A stretch of DNA of 64,000 bases from Chloroflexota bacterium (GTDB taxonomy: Bacteria > Chloroflexota > Anaerolineae > Aggregatilineales > Phototrophicaceae): positions 1-64,000 of the forward strand of contig WTGF01000014.1 in NCBI GenBank assembly GCA_011525385.1, written 5' to 3'. The position numbers and the translations under genes were made by a program. The notes under the pieces were generated by a model that was given only the letters and a program-made list of their open reading frames with translations, searched no databases and had not been told where the DNA came from. Positions within the stretch are counted from its first letter, which is position 1, and every line of letters starts with the position of its first letter. Shown here piece after piece: positions 43,529 through 52,492 of this stretch.

Positions 43529-44314
43529 TCAGGCCGGCATCCAGTCTTCCTGGCCGCGGAAAGACATGTGCTGCGCCGGATCAAAGACCGGACGTTCCGC
43601 GTATATGTTCTTGTTGCTGGCGTCGGGCTGGCCGCGCACCAGGATGGGACGATCGCCTTCGCGTTTGATGCGGGTTGAGGTCGGGATGTAACGCAGCGTC
43701 AAGCCGATGCGCCAGGTATCGGAGGTATTGGCTTCCGAGCCGTGGATGATTTTCGGATTGTGAACCGAGACATCACCGGGCTGTAGCTCCAGATTGACCA
43801 CGTGCGAGTCATCGATCTGCGACGGGTGAATGCCGGATCCCAGGACATTTTTGCCATCTTTGACATCGATCATTTCTTTCCGGGAGAGCAGGCGATTATT
43901 CTGTGTGCCGGGCAGGACGCGCAGGCAGCCGTTTTCGCGGGTGGATGCGGTGGCGGCCAGCCAGATGGTCGTCACCTCCATCGGCTCCAGCGGCCAATAA
44001 CTGCCGTCTTGGTGCCAGAGGACTTTCTGGCCATGCTTAGGCGGTTTGGCGATGTAATGCGCCGCCCACATGGCCACGTCCGAGCCGATGAATTGCTCGA
44101 CGATGTCCACCAGCCGCTCGTCGCCGACCAGCCTGTGCATGAAAGGATCCGTCACCAGCATGTTATGACCGAATTTCTCGGGGCGGACGCCGGGGTTGCG
44201 TTCCGCCAGCCAGTGCACGTGTTCGGCGGTTTCGCGGGCCAGATCGGCATCAACGGCGTTGCGGACGATGACATAGCCTTTTTCGTCATATTCCTGTTGC
44301 AAGGGGGTGGTCAT
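43529..44314 (-). CDS. Phytanoyl-CoA dioxygenase (PhyH) family protein
   Basis: This 261-aa protein fits the PhyH family of Fe(II)/2-oxoglutarate oxygenases. The facial triad is VLWHQDGSYWP (His, Asp) and HNPKIIHGSEANTSD (distal His), with TWRIGLTLRYIP supplying the oxoglutarate Arg. Members hydroxylate fatty acyl groups or small molecules such as ectoine. It starts an operon with sulfatase and methyltransferase genes. Confidence 0.9.
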   Translation of the reverse strand: MTTPLQQEYDEKGYVIVRNAVDADLARETAEHVHWLAERNPGVRPEKFGHNMLVTDPFMHRLVGDERLVDIVEQFIGSDVAMWAAHYIAKPPKHGQKVLWHQDGSYWPLEPMEVTTIWLAATASTRENGCLRVLPGTQNNRLLSRKEMIDVKDGKNVLGSGIHPSQIDDSHVVNLELQPGDVSVHNPKIIHGSEANTSDTWRIGLTLRYIPTSTRIKREGDRPILVRGQPDASNKNIYAERPVFDPAQHMSFRGQEDWMPA

Positions 44315-44399
44315 TTTGCACCTCGTTTCTGAAAGGGAAATGCCGGAAACGCAGGAGATCTGTGGGCTGAATGATGGAATGAATTGGGGGGATTGTCAA

Positions 44400-44452
44400 G
44401 CGTTTGGACCCCCACCCCCGGCCCCTCCCCCATAAAGAGGGAGGGGTGACTC
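44400..44452. repeat. G-rich palindromic repeat copy
   Basis: CCCCCACCCCCGGCCCCTCCCC followed after a few bases by GGGAGGGG, one of the G/C-rich palindromes seen also at 1, 21113, 22968 and 37240. It lies between the PhyH and DUF3566-like genes. Confidence 0.6.
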
Positions 44453-44532
44453 GTCGCTGAATCAAGTAATTCATCGGCCGAAAGAATTCCGATGAAGTTG
44501 ATGCTGGAGAAGCGCTTAAGTGGACGAGTCCG

Positions 44533-44856
44533 CTATTTGATTTCGACTTCTTCTTTGGATTTGCGCGGGGGACGCTCGACCTGGAGCTCGAAGCTGATGC
44601 CGCCGAAATAATGGGCGCAGATATTGTAGATGACGACGACTATGGCGGTCGAGACCGCGCCGGCGGCGGCCCCCCAGAGGGCGGTCGACGCCAGGACTTG
44701 TCCGATCAGTTCCGGCGGAATGATGACATCCAGGAATTTGAAGATGGCGTTGAGCAGCAGCAGGATCACGATGGGCAGAACCGCGACGGCCGCCGCGACG
44801 AGGGCCGCGATCCTGACGGCGGAGACAAATCCGATGCGTTTGAGTGTGTAGGTCAT
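44533..44856 (-). CDS. Small membrane protein, DUF3566-like
   Basis: A 107-aa protein with two membrane helices (VRIAALVAAAVAVLPIVILLLL and GAAAGAVSTAIVVVIYNICAHY) and a charged C-terminus (RKSKEEVEIK). The order TLKRIGFVSAV, two helices and IYNICAHYFGGISFELQVE matches small transmembrane DUF3566-like proteins of actinobacteria and Chloroflexota. ATG 44856 follows GGGAGAAATC; a frame to 44961 overlaps metH and is unlikely. Function unknown. It follows metH by 76 bp on the same strand. Confidence 0.65.
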   Translation of the reverse strand: MTYTLKRIGFVSAVRIAALVAAAVAVLPIVILLLLNAIFKFLDVIIPPELIGQVLASTALWGAAAGAVSTAIVVVIYNICAHYFGGISFELQVERPPRKSKEEVEIK

Positions 44857-44932
44857 GGTGATTTCTCCCATTGATTGCGGACCCGGTCGATGTTTTCGTT
44901 GCACTAGGCTCTCAGTATCCCGATGCTTGGCA

Positions 44933-47900
44933 CTATCCCAATATCTGCCTCGCCCGATCAAGATTCCCGACGCTGTAATACTTGGCGTCGGGATGGTGGG
45001 TGAAGAGGGCGGCGGTGCTCTGCTCGGGCACCCACTGCCAGGACGCGGTCAGCGACAAGCCCAGCTCGCTTTCCAGTTGCGGCAGCAGTTTCAGGACAAT
45101 GCCGTGGTCCGCAAGCTCGGGGCAAGCGGGATAACCCCAGCTGTAGCGCTTGCCCTGCCCTTCCGCGATGCCCAGTTGGCCTTGAACGATCTTGGTCAGG
45201 TAGTTGGCTGTGGCTTCGGCCGCTTGCACCGCCAAGCCATGAAAGAAGTAAGCTTCGCTGTATTCGTCCGCGGCTTGCAGGCGCTCGAATTCCTGGGTGG
45301 CGACTTCGCCCACCGTCACCGTCTGCAAGACCATGACATCTGTTCTGCCGCCCTCTATTGACGCGAAGTAGTCGCTGATGCAGAGGAACTCGCCGTCGGG
45401 CTGGCGCGGGAAGCTGAAGCGAGCCGCTTCGATTTTTTCGCCCTTTTCGGCGAAGGTATCGCCGTCAAAGACGATCAGGTCGTCTCCATCGCTGTTGACG
45501 GGCAGGTAGGCGTAGACCGCTTGCGGCTTGAGCGTGCCGCGTTTATGCGCCTCCTTGGACATGCGTAGCAGGCGCGCTTCGAAATCCGCTTCGAGTTTCG
45601 TCCACTCAGCGCCCCGGGTGTTCTTTGCGCCCCAGGACAGGCGGAAGAGTTCCGGCTTGTGCAAGTGCTGTGTGACGATTTGCAGGGGCATATCGCGGAT
45701 GACGCGGCTCCCCCAAAAGGGCGGCGTCGGGATGGCTGACGCGTCCTTGACGGTCTTGCGCGAGAGACCGCGCCCGGACCGTCTGCGACGGGGCGCTCGT
45801 TTGACCTCGGCATAAGCTTCGCTGAAGACTTCGTCCAAAAACTGGTCGTGGCGCTCCCGGTCGAGCAGTTGATCGACCACAGCCAGACCCTCAAAGGCGT
45901 CCTTGCAATAGAAGACGCCGGGGTCATAAGGTTCCTGCGATTCATCGAGGAAGAGGATGCGGCGGCCAAAGCGGCGGTTGATCGCCGCGCCGCCCACCAG
46001 CACGGGAATCTGCAAGCCGCGGCGCGCCAACTCGTTGACGATCAGCGGCATCTGCTTGGAGGTGCTGACCAGCAGCGCCGAAAGCCCGATGGCGTCGGCT
46101 TTATGTTCCAGCGCTTTGTCAATGATGGTATTGGCTGGCACCTGCTTGCCCAGGTCGTGCACGGTATAGCCGTTGTTGCTCAAGATGGTCTTGACCAGGT
46201 TCTTGCCGATATCGTGGACATCGCCGTACACCGTGGCCAGCACCACGACGCCTTTGCTGACGCCTTCAATCTTGTCCATAAAACCTTCGAGGTAGGCGAC
46301 GGACTTTTTCATCACCTCGGCCGATTGCAGGACAAAGGGCAGGATAAGCTCGCCGGCACCGAATTTGTCGCCGACTTCTTTCATCGCCGGCAGCAGTACA
46401 TTGTTCAAAGCGTCGACGGCATCTTTGCGCGTGAGAATGTCGTCGATCAGCGCTTCGACGCCGTCCTTTTTGCGATGCACGATCTGCCAGTGCAGGGCTT
46501 CTTCGCTGCTCATGTCCGCGGTGGGATCGACGACTTCGCCGCCCGCAAGCTGCACCTCGTTTTCCTCGAAATACTGGATGAAGCGCGGCAAGGCATCGGG
46601 GTCGCTGTTGAAGATCAAATCTTCGGCCACGCCGCGCTGTTCCGGCGGGATCTCGAAGTAAGGCGTGATATGCGCCGGATTGACGATGGCCATATCCAAG
46701 CCGGCTTTCACCGCGTGATACAGGAAAACGCTGTTGAGCACGCCGCGCGCCGCCGCCCCGACGCCGAAGCTGACATTGCTGATGCCGAGCGCGGTCATCA
46801 CGCCCGGGATCTCGTCTTTGATCAAGCGGATGCCTTCAATCGTTTCCACGGCGTCGTCCCGCAGTTCTTCCTGCCCGGTCGTCAGCGGGAAGGTCAGGTC
46901 ATCGAAGATCAGGTCCTCCGGCGAAAGGCCATATTCGTTTAGCGCGATATCGGTGATGCGCCGGGCGATTGCCAGTTTCTTGTCGCGGCTATGCGCCATG
47001 CCTTCTTCGTCAATGGTCATGGACAGCACGGCAGCGCCGTGTTTCACCGCGATCGGCATGATCTGGTCGATGCGCTCGCGGCCGTTTTCCAGGTTGTTGC
47101 CGTTGATGATGCCGCGGCCGGGATAGAGCGCCAGCGCGGCTTCGGCGACATCGGCTTCGGTGGTATCGATGATCAGCGGTGTCTCGACGGCCATCGAGAG
47201 CTTCTTCACCAGTTGCTGCATCTGTTCTTTTTCGTCGTCGCGTTCCGTCAGCGCCACAGCCACATCGAGCATGTGAGCGCCGCGGTTGACCTGCCCCACG
47301 GCGATTTCCACGATGCTGTCGTAGTCGTCTTCCAGCAGCAGGCCTTTGACTTTTCGGCTGCCCTGGCTGTTAACCCGTTCGCCGATGAGCGTCGGTCCCG
47401 GGTCCTGCATCATGCGCGTGGCCGTCATGCCGCTGGAAGCTTGCGCTTCGCGAATGATCTGGCGTTTGCTTGGCGCGCGCAGTTGCGGGGGTTCCGCCTG
47501 CTTTTCTTGATAGGGCTGGCCATGCACTTTTTCGTAGAGCTTCGCCAGATGTTCGGGCCTGGTGCCGCAGCAACCGCCTACGACATTGACGCCCCAGCGC
47601 GCGAATTCGCCGACCAGTTCGCTGAAGGGTTCCGGTCCCATGGGGTAAACCGCTTCGCCATCGACGTTGATGGGCAAGCCGGCGTTAGGCAAGACGCTAA
47701 TGGGAAACGGCGAGCGTTCGACCAGGTATTGAATGGGCTGACGCATATATTCGGGACCGGTGGAACAATTCATGCCCAGCACATCAATGGGCAACGCTTC
47801 CAAAGTGGTCAATGCGCCGGCGATATCGGTGCCGAAAAGCATACGACCGCTGACATCGAGCGTGATTTGCGCCTGCAAGGGAATGCGCCGCCCGCTATCA

Positions 47901-48481
47901 GCGAAATATCGATTGACTCCATATACCGCCGCCTTGACCTCGAGTATATCCTGCCCCGTTTCCAGCAGCAGCAAATCGGCGCCGCCTTCGACCAGTCCCC
48001 GCGCCTGTTCATGGAACAGATCCGCAAGCTCGTCAAAGCTGATATCGCTGAGATCGGGATCGTCGCCGGAAGGCAGTTTGCCGCTGGGTCCCATGCTGCC
48101 GGCGACAAAACGCGGAAGGCCCGTTTCCGCTTCGACTGCGTCGCAGGCGGCGCGGGCGATTTGTGCCGCGGCGCGGTTGATCTCGACTGCGCGGTCGCCC
48201 AGCCCGTGTTCGGACAGGGTCAAGCGATTGCCCCGGAAGGTATTGGTCTCGACAACCTCGCATCCGACGCGCAGAAATGACGCGTGTATTTCGCGGATGA
48301 TATCGGGACGAGTGATGACGAGGTAATCGAGGCAATCCTGATACCCTTCGCCGCCGTAGTCCGCCGGACCCAAGTCGTAAGACTGGATGCTGGTGCCCAT
48401 GGCGCCGTCGAAGATGACGATATGGTCCTCGATGGCATCGAGGTAACGTCGGTTGCTAAAGCCTTGAGTCGTCCTTTTCAT
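44933..48481 (-). CDS. Methionine synthase, cobalamin-dependent (MetH)
   Basis: This 1182-aa enzyme transfers a methyl group from methyltetrahydrofolate to homocysteine through cobalamin. Domains in order: homocysteine-binding with Zn cysteines (GMNCSTG near 239 and GGCCGTRPEHL near 303), pterin-binding (about 350-640), the cobalamin domain with GDVHDIGKNLV near residue 750, and a reactivation domain with RYSWGYPACPEL near the C-terminus. Length is close to the E. coli enzyme (1227 aa). No cobalamin or SAM riboswitch is evident upstream; the leader is full of tandem repeats. A partial copy of its 5' end is at 50450-50581. Confidence 0.95.
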   Translation of the reverse strand: MKRTTQGFSNRRYLDAIEDHIVIFDGAMGTSIQSYDLGPADYGGEGYQDCLDYLVITRPDIIREIHASFLRVGCEVVETNTFRGNRLTLSEHGLGDRAVEINRAAAQIARAACDAVEAETGLPRFVAGSMGPSGKLPSGDDPDLSDISFDELADLFHEQARGLVEGGADLLLLETGQDILEVKAAVYGVNRYFADSGRRIPLQAQITLDVSGRMLFGTDIAGALTTLEALPIDVLGMNCSTGPEYMRQPIQYLVERSPFPISVLPNAGLPINVDGEAVYPMGPEPFSELVGEFARWGVNVVGGCCGTRPEHLAKLYEKVHGQPYQEKQAEPPQLRAPSKRQIIREAQASSGMTATRMMQDPGPTLIGERVNSQGSRKVKGLLLEDDYDSIVEIAVGQVNRGAHMLDVAVALTERDDEKEQMQQLVKKLSMAVETPLIIDTTEADVAEAALALYPGRGIINGNNLENGRERIDQIMPIAVKHGAAVLSMTIDEEGMAHSRDKKLAIARRITDIALNEYGLSPEDLIFDDLTFPLTTGQEELRDDAVETIEGIRLIKDEIPGVMTALGISNVSFGVGAAARGVLNSVFLYHAVKAGLDMAIVNPAHITPYFEIPPEQRGVAEDLIFNSDPDALPRFIQYFEENEVQLAGGEVVDPTADMSSEEALHWQIVHRKKDGVEALIDDILTRKDAVDALNNVLLPAMKEVGDKFGAGELILPFVLQSAEVMKKSVAYLEGFMDKIEGVSKGVVVLATVYGDVHDIGKNLVKTILSNNGYTVHDLGKQVPANTIIDKALEHKADAIGLSALLVSTSKQMPLIVNELARRGLQIPVLVGGAAINRRFGRRILFLDESQEPYDPGVFYCKDAFEGLAVVDQLLDRERHDQFLDEVFSEAYAEVKRAPRRRRSGRGLSRKTVKDASAIPTPPFWGSRVIRDMPLQIVTQHLHKPELFRLSWGAKNTRGAEWTKLEADFEARLLRMSKEAHKRGTLKPQAVYAYLPVNSDGDDLIVFDGDTFAEKGEKIEAARFSFPRQPDGEFLCISDYFASIEGGRTDVMVLQTVTVGEVATQEFERLQAADEYSEAYFFHGLAVQAAEATANYLTKIVQGQLGIAEGQGKRYSWGYPACPELADHGIVLKLLPQLESELGLSLTASWQWVPEQSTAALFTHHPDAKYYSVGNLDRARQILG

Positions 48482-49147
48482 GTGGAGAATGATAGCACAG
48501 GGTTGCTGTCTAGCGTAGTCAAGGTCGCCCCAAGGCGCTGTCCCCCCCGGTCCTCTATCGGACTGACGGCGGACTTCCGTGGCAATAGAATTAATGAGTT
48601 GGTATTACGGCTATCGTAGTCGATTTCCCAATGCCGTCGCTCCAACACAACCGGGGGCGCCCTATTCCGTCGTGATGGAAAAACGCAATGCGACGCAAAT
48701 CACAACTTTTACAAAGCGTTGTGCCCAGGTTATTGACTGTCCTCATTTCAATAGTGCGCAGCATCTCCTGACATATTATGCTCATGTTAAGTGACTTTAC
48801 GGTAATTTAACAGTGGAGCGCTTCAATATGTGGGCATGTAAAATCGCGAAGCGCAGCAATACAAGGTGTTTGGAAAGCGCCCTAACCACGATCTTCGCCA
48901 CTCCCGATAGAAATGAAGCTTGCCTCTCACGATATATTTTGTTAATGTTAAGTATCTTAAAGACAAGTTAATATTCAGATCGCTTGAACTTGTGAGTATA
49001 TCAAATCGCAATGCCACGCAATACAAGACTTTAGAAAGCGCAGAAACTACAGTCTTCACCACCCCCGAAAAATCACGGATACGTCGGCAGGACGAGAATC
49101 ATACCGGTGTGGCGAGTATCGCCGACCGGGGGCTCTCGGAATTACAA
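48482..49147. repeat. 161-bp tandem repeats upstream of metH and MFS1
   Basis: The metH-MFS spacer contains diverged repeat units. GTTAAG at 48786 and at 48947 mark the same point of two units, so the period is 161 bp. Both contain AATCGC, CAATACAAG, GGAAAGCGC/AGAAAGCGC and TCGCCACTCCCGA/TCACCACCCCCGA. A third, less complete copy (AAACGCAATGCGACGCAA at about 48680) precedes them. No convincing promoter or riboswitch is recognised. Confidence 0.6.
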
Positions 49148-50350
49148 ATGACAACCACAGTCGCTTCTATGGAAAGCAAGGTACAAGGTGACGAAGAGTT
49201 TCAGGCAAATCGCATCATCCTGATCAGCGGCGGGCATTTTGTGCATGATAGCTTCAGCGCTTTCATCGCGCCGCTGCTGCCGCTTTTGATTGACAGATTG
49301 GGTCTGTCGCTGCTGTTGGCGGGTTCGCTTTCGGTATTCTCGCTATTGCCATCACTGCTGAGTCCGCTGATCGGTTATCTGGCGGATCGCTTCACAGTCC
49401 GATATCTTGTGATATTCGCACCGGCTGTAACGGCAACCCTGGCGACCTTGATTGGCTTTATGCCAAGTTATGGCATGGCAGCGCTGCTGCTATTCACGAT
49501 GGGCGTAAGCGTGATGTCTTTTCATGCGCCGGCGCCGGCGATGATCGCGCATATTGCGGGGGACAAGGTCGGGCGCGGCATGAGTTTCTTCGTGGCGGGC
49601 GGCGAACTCGGGCGAACGTTGGCGCCGCTACTGGTGGGCTTTGGTGTGGCGCAGTGGGGCATTGAAGGTTTGTGGCGCTTGATGTGTTTCGGCTGGTTGG
49701 CGACATTCATACTCTTCATCCGATTGCGGGATGTATCTGCCAAGCGAGACCGGGGAATGTCAAAAGCCAAGCCATTGCCGAAGAGAATTCTACGGGTCTT
49801 CGCGCCTCTGTTTGGTGTAATGCTGTTCCGCAATCTGTCAGTAAGCGGCCTCACCGCCTTCATGGTTGTTTATCTGGTGAATGTCCGCGGTTACGAACTG
49901 TTACCGGCGACGGGCGCGCTGGCGCTGTACGGACTGGCTGGCGTGGCAGGGGCGCTGGCGGGCGGCACACTTAGTGATCGCTTTGGCCGACGGAGGTTGG
50001 TGGCGCTGGCGGCGATATGTTCCGCTGTATTCATGTTGGTATTCGTACACGTCGACGGCCCGCTTTTGATCGCGGTATTGCTGGGGCTGGGCGCAGCCTC
50101 CTTCTCTGTGACACCGGTATTCCAAGCGCTGGTGCAAGATCAACTTCCGGATAATCGCGCCACGGCCAGCGGCATATTCTTTTTGTACGAGTATGGCGTA
50201 CGCGCGTTCAATATCATGATCACGGGCGTTTTGGGCGACGCGCTTGGCCTTCAGACGGCTTTTATCGTCGCTGCTCTTGTTTCTCTGATTTCCTTGCCTT
50301 TGATCATGACCCTGCCAGCTGCACCTGTGGTCCGGCATGAGGACTTTTAG
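49148..50350 (+). CDS. MFS transporter, copy 1
   Basis: This 400-aa protein has about 12 membrane helices and MFS marks: GYLADRFTVRYL (motif A in loop 2-3), GGTLSDRFGRRRLVAL in the second half, and VQDQLPDNRATASG. It fits the drug or metabolite exporter group of the MFS. The start ATG 49148 gives the same length (400 aa) as its paralogue at 52493, so the 228-base extension upstream is unlikely. Substrate unknown. It is divergent from metH. The paralogue is about two-thirds identical by eye. Confidence 0.87.
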   Translation: MTTTVASMESKVQGDEEFQANRIILISGGHFVHDSFSAFIAPLLPLLIDRLGLSLLLAGSLSVFSLLPSLLSPLIGYLADRFTVRYLVIFAPAVTATLATLIGFMPSYGMAALLLFTMGVSVMSFHAPAPAMIAHIAGDKVGRGMSFFVAGGELGRTLAPLLVGFGVAQWGIEGLWRLMCFGWLATFILFIRLRDVSAKRDRGMSKAKPLPKRILRVFAPLFGVMLFRNLSVSGLTAFMVVYLVNVRGYELLPATGALALYGLAGVAGALAGGTLSDRFGRRRLVALAAICSAVFMLVFVHVDGPLLIAVLLGLGAASFSVTPVFQALVQDQLPDNRATASGIFFLYEYGVRAFNIMITGVLGDALGLQTAFIVAALVSLISLPLIMTLPAAPVVRHEDF

Positions 50351-50680
50351 ATTGATAGCGGATTGTCTTCCCATTCGCTCAGAAACTGGCGGAGTTCCTT
50401 GCTTCTCAAGAGCAAGTCTTACATGGCTGTCCTCGGTAAGCAGAGTCCTGCCGCCGTAGTTCGCCAGCTTCAAGTCGTAAGACTGGATGCTGGCGCCTTG
50501 GGCGCCGTCGAAGATGACGATATGGTCCTCGATGGCATCGAGGTAACGTCGGTTGCTGAAGTGTTGCGATGATGATCTCATGGAGAACATGATAGCAGAT
50601 AGGCTGGGAGTTTCCACCGTAGTGGAGGGACGTGTAGCTTGACTCTTGGAGCTATCCGTAGCGTAGCGCTGCAATAGGAA
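50351..50680. other. Intergenic region with metH remnant
   Basis: The stretch after MFS1 holds the metH 5' remnant (50450-50581) and, on its minus-strand downstream side, a frame ending LLRSKELRQFLSEWEDNPLSI before a stop at about 50351-50353. That tail reads like the C-terminus of a separate lost gene. No intact gene is present. Confidence 0.5.
50450..50581 (-). pseudogene. metH 5'-end remnant
   Basis: From ATG 50581 about 44 codons match the start of metH: SNRRYLDAIEDHIVIFDGA is identical, followed by QGASIQSYDL (MGTSIQSYDL in metH) and NYGG (DYGG). Similarity extends about 25 bp upstream of the start codon. After that the frame runs into unrelated sequence. It is a truncated duplicate in the same orientation as metH, placed downstream of MFS1 and upstream of the R-M operon. 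Confidence 0.85.
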
Positions 50681-51295
50681 TCAAGGGAGAATGCCAACCA
50701 GGACAAGCGGAACGGCGGGAACGCCCCGTCCTTGCCTCAGAACATTGACTAAATCACGTTCATAGTACGGAACACCGGAGGACATTTCTCGTTCCAATAT
50801 TTTCATCGGTAGAATTTCGATGCCAACATCAATGATATCTGACACATAAAAGCTTAAGTGCTTGACAAAAAGGTCATGAGCGACAAAGGCGTATTTGCCA
50901 AATTGAACTTCAACCGCTATGCGATCTTTCACGAAATCCGTCTGGTTATACGACATAATGGGTTCGCGACCGGCGTCTCGTATTGCCTTCTTCTGTACCT
51001 CAGCAGGCTGATTGTACACACCACGCATTAGTTTTTCGTCGTCTGTAACCCAGAAAGTATTCCTGCGTTCGGTCCAGCCCTTGTTCCTGAAGCTTTCTGT
51101 GAATTCATCGTTCATATCCACCGGAGAGTAGAGCAATCTGCCGCGCATGGTCTTTTCTTTGGACACTTTGGTCTTGCATGCTTCGGCGTCCACGCTTGCA
51201 ATAACACCTTGAATCTCGTCCCACAAACCCTTGTGGTGCACGAGCATGTATTCCAAGCCATTTAAGTGAGAGTATTGCGCGGCGATCCGCATCAA
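50681..51295 (-). CDS. Type II restriction endonuclease, BstYI/BglII-like
   Basis: This 204-aa enzyme resembles BstYI (which cuts R/GATCY) and BglII: YSHLNGLEYMLVHH at the N-terminus, SYNQTDFVKDRIAVEVQFGKY in the core, and VGIEILPMK and QGRGVPAVPLVLVGI at the C-terminus, all as I recall for BstYI. Asp120, Glu129 and Gln131 give the D-x8-E-x-Q active site of the BglII group. It starts inside the methyltransferase stop (ATGA, 4-bp overlap). The likely target, RGATCY, is inference from the similarity. GC content looks lower than that of the neighbours, suggesting transfer. Confidence 0.87.
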   Translation of the reverse strand: MMRIAAQYSHLNGLEYMLVHHKGLWDEIQGVIASVDAEACKTKVSKEKTMRGRLLYSPVDMNDEFTESFRNKGWTERRNTFWVTDDEKLMRGVYNQPAEVQKKAIRDAGREPIMSYNQTDFVKDRIAVEVQFGKYAFVAHDLFVKHLSFYVSDIIDVGIEILPMKILEREMSSGVPYYERDLVNVLRQGRGVPAVPLVLVGILP

Positions 51296-52278
51296 TGCCC
51301 GCCGTTCGGCAGCGTCGGGTCATAAACGGGCTTGCCCATCGGTCTTGTCTTTAGCGTCCCCGTGTAAAACGCATCCAAGCGCTCTCGAGCAATGGCTATG
51401 TACTCTTCCACAACGTCGCAGCCGTAGCCATTGCGTCCATGCTTTATCGCAGCGATTATGGACGAACCAACGCCTACATAAGGATCGAGCACATTGTCGT
51501 CGTCGTCCGTCATGGAAAGTACCAGGCGCTCGACCAATTCGACAGGAAATTGACAGGGGTGAACTGTTTTTTCTGGATGGTTGCTTTTGACGTTCGGGAA
51601 TTCCCAAACGTCGCTGGGATTCTTGCCTTTGGGATTGCCGGACAACTCGCCTTTGCGGGGTCCTTTGAAGTGCCGCTTGCCAGGATACTTGGATGGCACG
51701 CGGATCGGATCCAAATGCCAGGTATAGTCATTCCTTTTGGTCCACCAATTTATGGTTTCATAACGGCCCGAAAGGCGGTTACGACAATGCAACCCATGGC
51801 CAAAATGCCAGATAATGCGATTGCGGAGTTGCAAACCAAATTCGCGAAAGATCGGGAATAACAAGCAATCCAAGGGTAATATCTCGCCGTTGTCGGTATA
51901 GTTGCCGACTTGCCAACAGATTGAACCTTTCGGATGCAGCACGCGTATACACTCGCGTATAACCTCTTTTTGATTGGCAAGATACTGATCAAGGCTGGAC
52001 TGCACTTCGTAGCTCTTGCCAATATTGTAAGGTGGCGAGGTTACTATAAGTTTGAATTTCTCGTCCGGCTGCCCGCGCAAGAATTCAATGTTGTCTTGGC
52101 ACTCTAAGACGACGTCGTTGGCTCGTCGTTCTTCATCTTCAGTAAACGATATTTGTAGATTCTTGGGTTCGTCTTCACCAATTACCTCGATGTTGAGTCC
52201 GAGCGATCGCTGCATCATCGCCTGGTCAGAGACGATTTCCGCAGCGCGCATATCGTCGTCTTTGTATTGCTGGCTCAT
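51292..52278 (-). CDS. DNA methyltransferase, beta class, partner of the restriction enzyme
   Basis: This 328-aa enzyme has the beta-class order: catalytic motif IV TSPPYN (residues 80-85) first, then SAM motif I DPYVGVGSSIIAAIKHG near residue 265. SPPY is typical of N4-cytosine methyltransferases, though some N6-adenine enzymes have it, so the type is not certain. It precedes and overlaps the restriction gene, so the order is methylase first, as needed for safe establishment. AAGG lies just before ATG 52278, and a promoter with TTGCGC-17-TATAGT is at 52308-52336. Confidence 0.9.
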   Translation of the reverse strand: MSQQYKDDDMRAAEIVSDQAMMQRSLGLNIEVIGEDEPKNLQISFTEDEERRANDVVLECQDNIEFLRGQPDEKFKLIVTSPPYNIGKSYEVQSSLDQYLANQKEVIRECIRVLHPKGSICWQVGNYTDNGEILPLDCLLFPIFREFGLQLRNRIIWHFGHGLHCRNRLSGRYETINWWTKRNDYTWHLDPIRVPSKYPGKRHFKGPRKGELSGNPKGKNPSDVWEFPNVKSNHPEKTVHPCQFPVELVERLVLSMTDDDDNVLDPYVGVGSSIIAAIKHGRNGYGCDVVEEYIAIARERLDAFYTGTLKTRPMGKPVYDPTLPNGGH

Positions 52279-52307
52279 TGTAGTCCTTGCGGCTTCAAGT
52301 TGCTTAT

Positions 52308-52336
52308 ACTATACCTTTAGGCTGCCGTGCGCGCAA
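52308..52336 (-). promoter_or_regulatory. Promoter of the restriction-modification operon
   Basis: On the minus strand TTGCGC (52331-52336), 17 bases, TATAGT (52308-52313), about 30 bases before the methyltransferase ATG. No C-box-like repeat for a controller protein is visible between it and the start codon. Confidence 0.6.
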
Positions 52337-52427
52337 ACCTCAAGTCGAACAAACGATCTGGATTTGGCAGAGAAACCAAGCGCGCTGAAATTACCCCGCA
52401 CGCGCTGTTTCTTGAAGTCAACGTCAA

Positions 52428-52456
52428 TTGTCGCAATCTGTAGCAGCAGCTATAAT
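52428..52456 (+). promoter_or_regulatory. Promoter of MFS copy 2
   Basis: TTGTCG (52428-52433), 17 bases, TATAAT (52451-52456), followed by ATG 52493 after about 36 bases. It is divergent from the R-M promoter about 90 bp away. Confidence 0.65.
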
Positions 52457-52492
52457 CACACGCTTGTTAACGGACATCGAAATGAAATTCAT

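Noticed and set aside
46991..48280. Long open frame of 429 codons on the plus strand
   Set aside because: Lies entirely inside metH on the opposite strand; the protein text has no recognisable domain and is a shadow of GC-rich codon usage.
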